Positions 1 through 9,173 of a stretch of 64,000 nucleotides of DNA are shown here, piece after piece (positions within the stretch are counted from its first letter, which is position 1; every line of letters begins with the position of its first letter). Below the pieces are notes generated by a model, which was not told the origin of the DNA, ran no database searches, and saw nothing but the letters and a program-made list of their open reading frames with translations. The translations under genes and the position numbers were made by a program. The DNA comes from DATMNI01 sp035570275 (GTDB taxonomy: Bacteria; Acidobacteriota; Terriglobia; Bryobacterales; Bryobacteraceae), in the NCBI GenBank assembly GCA_035570275.1, contig DATMNI010000440.1, positions 54,742 to 118,741 of the forward strand. The letters are read 5' to 3'.

Positions 1-2
1 AG

Positions 3-56
3 ACGGTAGTTTCCGATGGCAGCCTGTTCCTGCAGTTCGCCAACACCATCCGATAA
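3..56 (+). CDS. RND efflux periplasmic adaptor subunit, C-terminal end (partial)
   Basis: Only the last 17 codons and a TAA stop are inside the window; they read TVVSDGSLFLQFANTIR. A tail of this type (VVTDGSLFLQFAN) is known from CzcB/HlyD-like adaptor proteins of heavy-metal RND pumps. The stop lies 12 bases before the ATG of the pump gene and in the order adaptor-pump-channel normal for such operons. The adaptor bridges inner-membrane pump and outer-membrane channel in the periplasm. Identification rests on the short tail plus context, so it is good but not certain. Confidence 0.7.
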   Translation, partial: TVVSDGSLFLQFANTIR

Positions 57-68
57 GGCACCCACAGA

Positions 69-3000
69 ATGATCGCGAAACTAGTCTCCTTCGCACTCCG
101 GCAGCGGTTTCTGATTGTGATCGCATCCCTGGCCCTGATGATCTATGGCGCGGTCTCATTTCAGAATCTGCCCATTGACGCCTATCCGGACCTCTCGCCG
201 CCGCACGTGGAAATCATCACGCAGTGGCCGGGACATGCGGCCGAGGAGGTTGAGCGGCTGGTCAGCATTCCCATCGAAATCGAGATGAATGGCATTCCCC
301 AACTGGAGTCGCTGCGCTCCATCTCGCTGTACGGCCTGTCGTCGGTGCAGATGAACTTCGAGTACGGCGCCAACCCTTACTTCGTGCGCGAGCAGGCTTT
401 TGAGCGGGTGGGCAACGCTTCGCTCCCGTCCGGGCTGACGCCCTCGCTTTCACCCCTGTTCAGTCCCAGCGGCTTGATCTACCGGTACGTTTTGCAGAGC
501 ACGGACCGCTCGCCGCAGGATCTGAAGATTCTGGAGGACTGGGTGCTGGCGCGGCACTACCGCTCCATTCAGGGGGTGGCGGACGATTCCGGTTTTGGCG
601 GCACCACCATGCAATACCAGGTGCTGCTGGACCCCAACAAACTGTTCGCCTACGGCATCAACGTGCCGCAAGTAGTGCAGCAACTGGGAAACAACAATGC
701 CAACGCGGGCGGCGGGTTTTATTCGCAGGGCGGCCAGTTTTATTACATCCGCGGGCTGGGCCTGGTGCGCGATATGGCGGATATCGGCAACATTGTGCTG
801 CAGCAGAAGGGCGGCATTCCGGTCTACGTGAAGGATATCGCGAAAGTGCAGTTCGGCTACGCGCCAAGGCTCGGCCAGTTCGGATACATGAAGCAGGACG
901 AGGCGGTGGAGGGCGTCATCCTGATGCGCGTCGGCGAGCAGGCGCAGGTGATTCTGCGGCGCGTCGAGGCCATGACCAAGGAGTTGAACGAGCGCGTGCT
1001 GCCGCCGGACGTGAAGGTGGTGCCGTATTACGACCGGCAGAGTCTGATTGAGGAGACCACCAAGACGGTGAAAGACAACCTGCTGCGCGGCATGCTGCTG
1101 GTGCTGGTGATTCTGGGTCTTTTCCTGTTCAGCGTGCGCACGGCGCTGATTGTGGCGGCCACCATTCCGTTTGCGCTCTTATTTTCGTTCATCTGCCTGG
1201 ACTGGCGGCATATTCCGGCCAACCTGCTCTCCATCGGCGCCATCGATTTCGGCATCATCGTGGATGGCGCGGTGGTGATGGTGGAGAATATATTCCGCGA
1301 ACTGGCGGCGCGCCATGGCACCGAAGACTACAACGTGGTGGACGTCATCCGCGCCGCGGCGCACGATGTGGAGCGGCCCATCTTCTACGCCATCGCGGTG
1401 ATTATTGCGGGATACCTTCCCATCTACGTGCTGACAGGCCCATCGGGGCGGCTGTTCCAGCCCATGGCCGATACCATGTCGTTCGCGCTGCTGGGAAGTT
1501 TGCTGTGCACGCTGACGCTGCTGCCGGTGCTGTGCTCGTACTTCCTGCGACACCGCGTTCACGAGCCCCGCCAGGTGGTGTATGACCGGATTCGCAGTGC
1601 ATACGGGTGGCTGCTGGGCCGGTGCCTGCGCAACCGGCTGCTCACGGTGGCGGTGATTCTGGCGATCTTCGGGGCCTCGCTGCTGCTGATTCCGTTGATC
1701 GGCGGGGAGTTCATGCCGCACCTGGACGAAGGGGCGCTGTGGGTGCGGGCGACTACTCCGTACACCATTTCCTTTGAAGAGTCCTCCAAGATCTCGCCCG
1801 AGATTCGCAATATCCTGCTGAGCTTTCCGCAGGTCACCACCGTGGCCAACGAACTGGGGCGGCCGGACGATGGCACCGACCCTACCGGCTTCTACAACAA
1901 CGAATTCTATGTGGGGCTGAAGCCCTATTCGGACAAATCCTGGACGGGAGGGATTCGTACCAAGCCGCAACTGGTCGCGGCGGTGCAGAAGAAGCTGGTG
2001 TCCTTTCCGGGCATTATCTTCAACTACACGCAGCCGGCCGAAGACGCGGTGGACGAGGCGGAGACCGGTCTGAAGAGCGCGCTGGCGGTGAAGATCTTCG
2101 GTCAGGACCTGCCGACGCTGGAGGACAAGGCCTTCCAGGTAAAGAACATTCTCGGGAAGATTCCGGGCATCCGGGATATCACGGTGGTGCGGGAACTGGG
2201 CCAGCCCAGCCTGACCATCACACCCGACCGGGCCAAGTTGGCGCGCTACGGATTGAACGTGAGCGACGTGAACGCGCTGGTGGGAACGGCGATGGGCGGT
2301 ACCGCGGCCACGCAGGTGATCCAGGGAGAGCGGCAGTTCGACATGATCGTGCGCATGCAGGAGCCGTACCGCAGCGACGAGAACGCCATCCGAAATATGC
2401 TGATCGCCACGGCCGACGGCCAATACCTGCCGCTCAGCCAGTTTTGCGACATCCGCGTGGAGAACGGCGCTTCGCTGATCTATCGCGAATCGAATTCCCG
2501 CTACATCGGGGTGCAGTTCAGCGTGGAGGGGCGCGACCTGGCCGGCGCGGTAGGCGAGGCCCGGCGCAAGGTGGATGCGGCAGTGAAGCTGCCCATCGGC
2601 TACAAGTTCGATTGGGGCGGGGAATACAAGGACTATCTGGCATCGCAGGAGCAGATGAAGATCATCCTGCCGATGACAGTGCTGCTGATTCTCTTGATTC
2701 TGTTCGCGCTATACGGGAATCTGAAATTCCCGCTGATTATTTTCCTCAGCGTGCTGGTGACCGAACCGGTGGGCGGCCTGCTGGCGCTTTACCTCACGCA
2801 TACCAATTTCAGCGTCTCTTCCATGCTGGGGTTTGTGGCGTTGATGGGGGTGGCGGTGCAGACCAGCGTGATTCTGTATTCCTTCATCAACAAGCTGCGC
2901 CTGGAAGGCCGGGACATTCCCACGGCGACGCTGGAGGCATCGCTGCTGCGGCTGCGGCCTATCATGATGACGGCGCTGGTGGCCTGTTTCGGACTGCTGC

Positions 3001-3155
3001 CGGCGGCGATGTCCACGGGAATCGGCAGCGACTCGCAGAAGCCGTTCGCCATCGTGATTGTGGCGGGACTGGCTTCGCGGCTGCTGCTATCGATCTTTCT
3101 GTCGCCGGTGCTTTACGCGCTGGTGGCGCGCGACGGCGATACGTTGCAGGTTTAG
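69..3155 (+). CDS. CzcA/CusA-family heavy-metal efflux RND permease
   Basis: This 1028-residue protein has the full length of an HME-RND inner-membrane pump, which uses the proton gradient to export metal cations such as Co/Zn/Cd or Cu/Ag through a trimeric complex. The N-terminus has one membrane helix followed by a large periplasmic loop, and a second loop follows residue 500. The proton-relay motif of the family is intact in the fourth helix: D393-F-G, V-D399-G and V-E406-N match the essential D402, D408 and E415 of CzcA. The C-terminus has the second bundle of helices. It sits between the adaptor tail and a TolC-type channel. The metal cannot be told from sequence; CzcA-like is the safer label than CusA. 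Confidence 0.93.
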   Translation: MIAKLVSFALRQRFLIVIASLALMIYGAVSFQNLPIDAYPDLSPPHVEIITQWPGHAAEEVERLVSIPIEIEMNGIPQLESLRSISLYGLSSVQMNFEYGANPYFVREQAFERVGNASLPSGLTPSLSPLFSPSGLIYRYVLQSTDRSPQDLKILEDWVLARHYRSIQGVADDSGFGGTTMQYQVLLDPNKLFAYGINVPQVVQQLGNNNANAGGGFYSQGGQFYYIRGLGLVRDMADIGNIVLQQKGGIPVYVKDIAKVQFGYAPRLGQFGYMKQDEAVEGVILMRVGEQAQVILRRVEAMTKELNERVLPPDVKVVPYYDRQSLIEETTKTVKDNLLRGMLLVLVILGLFLFSVRTALIVAATIPFALLFSFICLDWRHIPANLLSIGAIDFGIIVDGAVVMVENIFRELAARHGTEDYNVVDVIRAAAHDVERPIFYAIAVIIAGYLPIYVLTGPSGRLFQPMADTMSFALLGSLLCTLTLLPVLCSYFLRHRVHEPRQVVYDRIRSAYGWLLGRCLRNRLLTVAVILAIFGASLLLIPLIGGEFMPHLDEGALWVRATTPYTISFEESSKISPEIRNILLSFPQVTTVANELGRPDDGTDPTGFYNNEFYVGLKPYSDKSWTGGIRTKPQLVAAVQKKLVSFPGIIFNYTQPAEDAVDEAETGLKSALAVKIFGQDLPTLEDKAFQVKNILGKIPGIRDITVVRELGQPSLTITPDRAKLARYGLNVSDVNALVGTAMGGTAATQVIQGERQFDMIVRMQEPYRSDENAIRNMLIATADGQYLPLSQFCDIRVENGASLIYRESNSRYIGVQFSVEGRDLAGAVGEARRKVDAAVKLPIGYKFDWGGEYKDYLASQEQMKIILPMTVLLILLILFALYGNLKFPLIIFLSVLVTEPVGGLLALYLTHTNFSVSSMLGFVALMGVAVQTSVILYSFINKLRLEGRDIPTATLEASLLRLRPIMMTALVACFGLLPAAMSTGIGSDSQKPFAIVIVAGLASRLLLSIFLSPVLYALVARDGDTLQV

Positions 3156-3162
3156 GGATGAT

Positions 3163-3317
3163 TGTGGGGCAGATTGGCAATCTGCGGCGGATTGTTAATC
3201 CGCCTGCGCGATGCGGCAGCGAGCCGGCCGTGCATTTGCTGTCTTCCCCGCGGGGGCTCGTCAAAGCGCGCAGCGGGCGGATTGCCAATCCGCCGCAGGT
3301 TCACAACCTGCCCCACA
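3163..3317. repeat. Palindromic intergenic element, family 1, copy 1 (TGTGGGGCAG ends)
   Basis: The element begins TGTGGGGCAG and ends CTGCCCCACA, a perfect 10-base terminal inverted repeat. Inside are smaller hairpins: GCAGATTG/CAATCTGC, GCGGATT/AATCCGC, GGCGGATTG/CAATCCGCC and CAGGTT/AACCTG. A sister copy with the same ends and the shared core GATGCGGCAGCGAGCC lies at 46264-46404, and a decayed one at 60079-60201. It fills the gap between the pump and channel genes, so it is probably transcribed and could fold in the mRNA. It resembles REP/BIME-type elements. Confidence 0.8.
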
Positions 3318-3341
3318 AGCGCCAGAAAAGAGGTGAGAAAA

Positions 3342-4592
3342 ATGCGGTGCATCATCCGGTATTTATGTGTGAGCCTTTGGATAGCAGGCGGCGCGGCCGC
3401 GCAGACGGCGCTCACCTGGCAGCAGGTGGCGGATAAGTTTCGGGCGGCCAATCCCAACCTGCGCGCCGGGGTCCTTAATATTCAGGAATCGAAGGCCTCT
3501 GAGATTACGGCCAACCTGCGGCCGAATCCCAGCGCCACCATGACGCTTGACCAGCTTCAGCCATTCAACGGCAATCCGTATCGGCCGCTTGGGGCCGCGC
3601 TGCCGCTGGTGACGTTCGACTATCTGCATGAGCGGCAGCACAAGCGCGAACTGCGCCTGGAAAGCGCGCAGCAGGGGACGGCGATCGCGGAATCGCAGCA
3701 GCAGGATCTGGAGCGCACTCTGCTGTTCAGCCTGCGCTCTGCCTTTGTGCAGACGCTGCAGGCCAAGGCTCTGTTGGCCAATGCCAAGGAGAACCTGGAC
3801 TATTTCGATAAGGAACTGGCCATCAACCGCGACCGCTACAAGTCAGGAGATATCGCGCGTGTGGACCTGGACCGCATCGCGCTGCAGCGGGTGCAGTACG
3901 AGTCGGACTACCAGACGGCGCTGGTAAACACGCGGACGGCCCGAATCACGATGCTGATGCTGCTGAACGAGCGCACTCCGGTGGACCAGTTCGACGTGAC
4001 CGGCCCCTTCGAGTTCCAAGAGCGGATTGCGGCGCTGGACGATTTTCATACCATGGCCGTGGCGGCGCGGCCGGACTTGCAGGCGGCGCTGCTGGCGGTG
4101 GAAAAAGCCGGGACGGATCACAAACTGGCGGTGGCCAATGGTTCCACCGATCCCACCTTCGCGCTGGATGTGGGACGCAATCCGCCGCTGACGCTTTACA
4201 TGGGGGTGAGCGTCAACATCCCGCTGCGGATTTTCGACAGGAACCAGGGCGAGAAGGCGCGGACCCAGATCGACATCGCGCATGCCGAGCGGCAGAAAGA
4301 CGCGGCCCAGGCGACGGTGTTCAGCGACGTGGATTCGGCGTACTTCACGCTGTTGAGTTCGGTGAGCCTGTTGGTGCCGTACAAGGCGGCGGACGGTTAC
4401 CTGGAAACGGCCAAACGCATTCGCGACACGATTTCGTTTTCCTACCAGCGCGGCCAGGCGGCGCTGGTGGATTACCTGGACGCGCAGAGGGACTACCGCG
4501 CGACGGAAGTGGCGTACCTCAACCTGGTGGGCGCGTACCTGACCGCCGCGGGACAGTTGAACATGGCGGTGGGCAGGGAAGCTATTCCGTAG
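3342..4592 (+). CDS. TolC-family outer-membrane efflux channel
   Basis: A 416-residue outer-membrane efflux protein with two OEP repeats rich in alpha-helical coiled coil (for example near residues 100-160 and 300-360), the third part of the metal efflux system. An in-frame open stretch runs upstream to 3162 but it is repeat DNA. The ATG at 3342 is chosen because it is preceded by AGAGGTGAG and starts a clean signal peptide (MRCIIRYLCVSLWIAGGAAA, cleavage before Q). The gene is in the same direction as the pump with a 186-base gap occupied by the palindromic repeat, so co-transcription through the element is likely. Substrate follows the pump. Confidence 0.9.
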   Translation: MRCIIRYLCVSLWIAGGAAAQTALTWQQVADKFRAANPNLRAGVLNIQESKASEITANLRPNPSATMTLDQLQPFNGNPYRPLGAALPLVTFDYLHERQHKRELRLESAQQGTAIAESQQQDLERTLLFSLRSAFVQTLQAKALLANAKENLDYFDKELAINRDRYKSGDIARVDLDRIALQRVQYESDYQTALVNTRTARITMLMLLNERTPVDQFDVTGPFEFQERIAALDDFHTMAVAARPDLQAALLAVEKAGTDHKLAVANGSTDPTFALDVGRNPPLTLYMGVSVNIPLRIFDRNQGEKARTQIDIAHAERQKDAAQATVFSDVDSAYFTLLSSVSLLVPYKAADGYLETAKRIRDTISFSYQRGQAALVDYLDAQRDYRATEVAYLNLVGAYLTAAGQLNMAVGREAIP

Positions 4593-4773
4593 GCGTTAAG
4601 ACGCCGTTGGCAAAAAGAGCTTGGCTGGTTCATTTTCGTGAACGGCGTTTCACGGGAGGAATCCGGCCGTCAATCGGGACTAGCTGCCGTTGTTTCACTT
4701 TCCGATAACGCCGTCTTTTCGCCCACTATCCCGTTACGGCCTAATGTGACGGGACTTCGTCCGTCCAAGATAT

Positions 4774-5442
4774 GTGGACTGCGCTGGAGCGGTGCGTACA
4801 TTGAGACGTTTGCCGTTGTGGCTCAGCGCCGTTGGCGGCTTACTTTTCCTTCCAGGAATCCTATGGGTTGCTGCCTCAGGGACGCGCCTCAACGACGACG
4901 ACGCGTCGATTGCGCTCCAGCCTCTAACTCGAATCCACCTTGATGGTATTGACAACGGGCCGCTCTCGGCGGCGCTCATCGTCCCTAACACGGCCCGATG
5001 GACGAGAATTCGCAAGGCATGCGGAGAACCGGAGTTCGTCATCAGCGCAGTAGAACCAACGGGAAGGTTTGCTCTCTGCTTGCCAGAAATGCCCGTGCGG
5101 ATCGAACTGAACGATCAGACGGGCAGGGTCATCCCTCTTCAACCTGATGGTGGACCTTATGGCTATTCGACTAGCTGCGAATCAAGCAGTCTGCGATTTC
5201 ATGCCGCGCTTGGGGGCGGGTTCACGCTGAAGGTCACGAAAACAGGAATACGCATCGTACCCGCCGGTGATCTCATCGTCGTAAGTGACTGGTACAACAT
5301 GAAGGACAAGCTCGTCGGGCTGTCTCTGGACCACGATGTTGAGTCTCTCGTAACGTGGCTCTCGATCGTCGGCTTTCTACTCGTTTTATCCGGCGCGGGT
5401 GTCTTCACCAGGAACCGCGTTTGCCACCATCGCGGCGAGTAG
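4774..5442 (+). CDS. Hypothetical protein with two membrane segments
   Basis: I do not recognise this 222-residue protein. It has a hydrophobic segment near residues 14-35, an extracytoplasmic middle of about 150 residues containing three cysteines, and a second hydrophobic segment near residues 190-212 followed by a basic tail. The GTG at 4774 opens the frame; another GTG at 4792 would give a more compact N-terminus before the first membrane segment, but neither has a convincing ribosome binding site. No partner gene is adjacent. Coding potential is suggested by the sensible two-helix topology and absence of a better frame. Confidence 0.5.
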   Translation: MDCAGAVRTLRRLPLWLSAVGGLLFLPGILWVAASGTRLNDDDASIALQPLTRIHLDGIDNGPLSAALIVPNTARWTRIRKACGEPEFVISAVEPTGRFALCLPEMPVRIELNDQTGRVIPLQPDGGPYGYSTSCESSSLRFHAALGGGFTLKVTKTGIRIVPAGDLIVVSDWYNMKDKLVGLSLDHDVESLVTWLSIVGFLLVLSGAGVFTRNRVCHHRGE

Positions 5443-5603
5443 CTCTTCAACTACCCTGCCGCCATTCGCCGTCAAGGTCCCCAGCGCCGAGACTCAGGAC
5501 GGCGGCTCGCCGCCACTGATGCGGTTTGATTTCGCCTGGGGGCGCGAGTCCTCGCTCGATGGTGCGAGTTCTACGGCGAAGCGGACATGGGACAATGGTC
5601 ATC

Positions 5604-5855
5604 ATGCAGGCTACAGTGGAACTCCCCGAGGTGGTCTTCCAGCAACTCGAGATGCTTGCCAGGCGAGAAGGCGCCACGTCCGGCGATCTGATTCGGCGGA
5701 TTGTGGAGGAGCATGTGGCACACTGCCAGCCACCCGCTCAGCGCATCTTCAACGTATCTCTACCCCTGATCCCCGCCTCCGAAACCGGACCGATCCGGCC
5801 CGTCACGGGCAGGGATGTGGACGAATTAATGTCAGATGATCATTTCGCTGCCTGA
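5604..5855 (+). CDS. VapB-like antitoxin (ribbon-helix-helix type), orphaned
   Basis: This 83-residue protein starts MQATVELPEVVFQQL, the usual beta-strand then helix opening of ribbon-helix-helix antitoxins, and ends in an acidic, proline-containing tail of the toxin-binding kind. The ATG at 5604 is chosen because GACAAT lies seven bases before it, the spacing seen at other starts in this window; ATG 5595 is an alternative. It overlaps by 20 bases with the start of a PIN-domain toxin remnant, the normal layout of a vapBC operon in which antitoxin precedes toxin. Since the toxin is broken, this antitoxin is an orphan that may still act as a DNA-binding regulator. Confidence 0.7.
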   Translation: MQATVELPEVVFQQLEMLARREGATSGDLIRRIVEEHVAHCQPPAQRIFNVSLPLIPASETGPIRPVTGRDVDELMSDDHFAA

Positions 5856-6009
5856 CGTCAACATATGGATCGCGCTCGCGGCTGAGGGCCACGTTCACCA
5901 CGTGCACCCGAGCACCGGGCAGCACCGGCACCCGAGCAACCCGACCGCCAGATACTTGTCCGATCGGGTGTATACTAGCCATGCTTGGCATCACGGGAGG
6001 CAGTGCTGA
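5836..6009 (+). pseudogene. VapC (PIN domain) toxin remnant, truncated
   Basis: The frame opens MIISLPDVNIWIALAAEGHV, the beta-strand and first catalytic aspartate (D7) of PIN-domain VapC ribonucleases of the type that pairs with the antitoxin upstream. After about 24 codons similarity stops and the frame runs through a short repetitive stretch (CACCCGAGCA, CAGCACCGG) to a TGA at 6007. A complete VapC is about 130-140 residues with three more acidic residues, so the toxin is dead. The TGA overlaps the ATG of the next gene as TGATG, showing the deletion fused the remnant directly to the hydrolase gene. Confidence 0.72.
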
Positions 6010-6923
6010 TGAAACCTGTTAGCCGAAGATCCTTTCTCGGATCGATACCCGGAGCGCTGCTAGTCGCGGCGGCGCAGCCGTCCCCGGGCGACGTGTTACC
6101 AAACCGCCCGAAAGTGCCCGGCACACTGAGTCTTCGGGCACGCCGCCGAACCAGAGAAGCGGAAGCCTCCGAGCAGGTTCTGCACTGGCCGGTGGCGCGC
6201 ACAGCGATCATCATCTGCGACATGTGGAACACGCACACCTGCGGTATGTCGGCGCAACGAGTGGCCTTGATGGCGCCACGGATGAATCAGGTGGTCAGCG
6301 CCGCCCGCGGTCTGGGAGTGATGATCATCCACGCGCCAAGCGACACGATGAAATACTACGAAGGTACCGCGTGGCGTGAGCGGATGCGCAATGCTCCCAC
6401 GGCAGCGTCTCCATTCCCCATCATTGCGCGCTGCCCGCGTGTCCCTGAGGAAGAACGGGATTTCCCGATCGATGACTCCGCCGGCGGGTGCGATGACCCG
6501 ATAGTGAACCAGTTCGAAGGGCCGCCTTACCCCTGGTCTCGCGAGCATCCAGCCATCGACATCGTAGGCTTCGATGGTGTCAGCGAAAGCGGCCAGGAGA
6601 TTTACAACTTCTGCAAGCAGGAAGGCATCGACAAGATTGTTCTGATGGGCGTCCATACCAATATCTGCATCCTGAATCGCGGTTTCGGGGCGCGGCAGAT
6701 GACGCGGCTCGGCTTCGAGGTGGTGCTGGCGCGGGACCTTACCGACGCCATGTATGATCCGCGAACCCGGCCATTCGTAAGTCACGCACGCGGTACCGAG
6801 CTGGTCATAGAGCACATCGAAACAATGTGGTGTCCTTCCATACTCGGCGAGGACTTGACCCGGGTCGTACCCGGCTCCGCCAATCCGCCACGCGGGGGGA
6901 TTGTCAAGAGAACCGCGGGGTAG
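6009..6923 (+). CDS. Tat-exported isochorismatase-like cysteine hydrolase
   Basis: A 304-residue protein of the isochorismatase-like hydrolase superfamily, which cleaves amides or vinyl ethers with an Asp-Lys-Cys triad. Visible are the strand with the catalytic aspartate (CDMWNTH, D71) and the nucleophile loop (GVHTNICIL, C220). The middle lysine could not be placed with confidence. The N-terminus carries a twin-arginine motif (SRRSFLGS) followed by a hydrophobic stretch, so the folded enzyme is probably exported. The ATG at 6009 is supported by GGGAGG nine bases upstream; TATACT at 5971 could be the -10 box. Similar secreted family members are common in acidobacteria and planctomycetes; the substrate is unknown. 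Confidence 0.85.
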   Translation: MKPVSRRSFLGSIPGALLVAAAQPSPGDVLPNRPKVPGTLSLRARRRTREAEASEQVLHWPVARTAIIICDMWNTHTCGMSAQRVALMAPRMNQVVSAARGLGVMIIHAPSDTMKYYEGTAWRERMRNAPTAASPFPIIARCPRVPEEERDFPIDDSAGGCDDPIVNQFEGPPYPWSREHPAIDIVGFDGVSESGQEIYNFCKQEGIDKIVLMGVHTNICILNRGFGARQMTRLGFEVVLARDLTDAMYDPRTRPFVSHARGTELVIEHIETMWCPSILGEDLTRVVPGSANPPRGGIVKRTAG

Positions 6924-7039
6924 GTGCAGCCGATCGCATTTTCAATCCTGCGCGCATCTCTCGGAGCTTTGCCGAACGCCGAACGCTCTAGTCGCGGCGT
7001 GACTCGCGGAAAGCCGGGTCATGAGCGGATGAATCACGA

Positions 7040-7045
7040 TAAACT
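7040..7045 (+). promoter_or_regulatory. -10 box TAAACT, 6 nt before GTG start
   Basis: TAAACT ends six bases before the GTG at 7052 and there is no Shine-Dalgarno. This fits a leaderless transcript starting at or next to the start codon. No clear -35 is seen. Confidence 0.4.
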
Positions 7046-7051
7046 CGTCTG

Positions 7052-9139
7052 GTGAAACGAGCGAGCCAGGAACGCGGCCGGCGTCATCCCTCGTCAACCG
7101 ATCGGAAAAACGCAGACCCGGCGCGCCAACCCAGCGAACTCTGGATCTATCTCACGCTGCTTTTAATCACACTCGCGATTTATAGCCCGGTTCGGGAGTA
7201 CGGCTTCATCAATTACGACGACCCGGAGTACATCGTCAACAATGCGCACGTGCGGGATGGACTGACGTCCGCAGGTCTGGTTTGGGCATTCACTTCGGGC
7301 TACGCCTCAAATTGGTTTCCGCTCACCTGGCTCTCCCACATGCTGGATTGCCAACTGTTCGGGCTGCAAAGCGGCCCGCACCATCTTACGAATGTGGCGC
7401 TTCACGCCATCGGCACACTTCTCCTTTTCGCGTTCCTGAAACGAACCACCGGAGCACGTTGGCGCAGCGCTTTTGTGGCATTCGTCTTTGGTCTGCACCC
7501 GCTCCACGTCGAATCGGTGGCGTGGGTGGCGGAGCGCAAGGACGTGCTCAGCGCGCTTTTCTGGATGCTCACGTTCTGGGCCTACTTGAAGTACACTGAG
7601 CTGCCATCGGCGCCGAAATATCTGCTGGTCGTTCTAACGTTCTGCTGCGGATTGATGTCCAAGCCGATGACCGTCACGCTTCCTCTGGTATTGCTGCTCC
7701 TGGATGTGTGGCCTTTACGCCGCTTGGAAGCGGCCAGGTCCAGCGCTGGTCTTTTGATCGAGAAGGTCCCGTTATTTGTACTTTCGATCGCGGCGTCGGT
7801 TGTGACCTATCTGGTTCAAGAGCGCGGAGGCTCGGTATCGTCGATCGATCAGATTCCGATGGCCGCGCGGATCGGGAACGCGCTGGTGTCCTATCTGCTC
7901 TACATCGCCAAACTATGTTGGCCTTCTCATCTCGCGGTATTCTATCCATTTCCGGAATCACAGCCAAGCTTACTGGGAATCCTCAGTGCCTCGACAATCG
8001 TCTGTGTGACGGCGCTTGCTGTCCGCATGATCCGGCAGCGCCCGTACTTCGCCGTCGGATGGCTCTGGTACCTGGTCACTCTGGTGCCGGTCATCGGCCT
8101 GGTGCAGGTCGGACTCCAATCCAGGGCCGATCGCTACACTTACATTCCACTGATCGGCATTTCGATCGTCCTGGCATGGGGAGTCAACGAGCTGTTTGGG
8201 CGTATGGGTTGGAGCCAATCCGCACTGGCGATTCTGACGGTCGCGGCATGCGCGGCCTGGTCTGCTGTGACGTGGGTCGATTTGGGATTCTGGCGGAATA
8301 GCATCACGCTCTTTGAGCGTGCCATCGAAGTTACCGATGGGAATTACGTGGCATACAACAATCTCGGCACGGCGATGAGGGAGGATGGGCGAGTCACCGA
8401 AGCAGTCTCCGATTTCCAGACCGCGGCGGCGATCCGGCCGCAAGCGCCCGACATTCAGGAGAACCTGGGCGAGGCCCTCATTGCCGCGGGCAGAGCCGAA
8501 GAGGCTGAGCCGCACCTGCTCGAAGCGCTTCGGCTAAGGCCGGATTTTGCCAAGGCGCACGTCGATCTGGCATCGGCGCTGATCCGGCGAGGCCGGTTCG
8601 ATGACGCCGGGTCTCACTACCGGATGGCTCTCCAGCTTCAACCGGACAGCGCCGAAGCGCACTACGGATTAGGCGGTGTTCTCGCGGCTCAAGGTAACAT
8701 GCAGGAAGCAACCGCGCAGTTTCAGGCGGGCCTTCCCTATTTGCTCGAAGAATTGAAAAGAAAGCCGGACTCCGTCGACGGCCATTACAACCTGGGAACG
8801 GTCTACGCCATGATGGGACGAGTTGACGAGGCCATCGTTCAGTTCGGTGAAGCGGTGCGGATTCGGCCCGACGACGCCGAAGCCCGGGTAAACCTGGGGA
8901 CGGCGCTGGCAACTCGCGAGCGGATGAGCGAGGCTCGCGATCAATTCGCCGCGGCCGTGAAGTTGAAGCCAGACTATCCGCGGGCGCATCTTGGTCTCGC
9001 CCGCGCATTGGGATCGCTAGGCCTGCAGGATCAAGCGATACGAGAGTTCTCCGAAGTCCTTCGGCTAAAGCCTGACTCTGCCGAGGCGCGGCAAAGTCTG
9101 GATCTGTACTTACACGCCTTGCATCCGCCGGCTAAGTGA
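7052..9139 (+). CDS. TMTC-like polytopic membrane protein with C-terminal TPR repeats
   Basis: The 695-residue protein has about ten membrane segments in residues 30-420 and then a soluble tail of TPR repeats from about residue 430 to the end (pattern NNLGTAMREDGRVTEA, HYNLGTVYAMMGRVDEA). The first loop contains YDDPEYI, the acidic motif of GT-C glycosyltransferases such as PMT/TMTC proteins, followed by HLTNVALHAI and HPLHVESVAWVAERKD, all typical of bacterial TMTC-like proteins. It probably glycosylates proteins or lipids on the outer face of the inner membrane, with the TPR region acting as a scaffold; the substrate is unknown. The GTG start lacks a ribosome binding site but has a close -10 box. 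Confidence 0.85.
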   Translation: MKRASQERGRRHPSSTDRKNADPARQPSELWIYLTLLLITLAIYSPVREYGFINYDDPEYIVNNAHVRDGLTSAGLVWAFTSGYASNWFPLTWLSHMLDCQLFGLQSGPHHLTNVALHAIGTLLLFAFLKRTTGARWRSAFVAFVFGLHPLHVESVAWVAERKDVLSALFWMLTFWAYLKYTELPSAPKYLLVVLTFCCGLMSKPMTVTLPLVLLLLDVWPLRRLEAARSSAGLLIEKVPLFVLSIAASVVTYLVQERGGSVSSIDQIPMAARIGNALVSYLLYIAKLCWPSHLAVFYPFPESQPSLLGILSASTIVCVTALAVRMIRQRPYFAVGWLWYLVTLVPVIGLVQVGLQSRADRYTYIPLIGISIVLAWGVNELFGRMGWSQSALAILTVAACAAWSAVTWVDLGFWRNSITLFERAIEVTDGNYVAYNNLGTAMREDGRVTEAVSDFQTAAAIRPQAPDIQENLGEALIAAGRAEEAEPHLLEALRLRPDFAKAHVDLASALIRRGRFDDAGSHYRMALQLQPDSAEAHYGLGGVLAAQGNMQEATAQFQAGLPYLLEELKRKPDSVDGHYNLGTVYAMMGRVDEAIVQFGEAVRIRPDDAEARVNLGTALATRERMSEARDQFAAAVKLKPDYPRAHLGLARALGSLGLQDQAIREFSEVLRLKPDSAEARQSLDLYLHALHPPAK

Positions 9140-9173
9140 CTCTGCGTACGGTATTCTCTCGGATGGCATCAGT

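Noticed and set aside
1179..2423. A 414-codon minus-strand open frame
   Set aside because: It lies wholly antisense to the RND pump gene, is rich in Arg/His/Gln typical of shadow frames in GC-rich genes, and has no family motif.
9141..9173. Possible TPP riboswitch before thiL
   Set aside because: The gap is too short and has no THI-box sequence.
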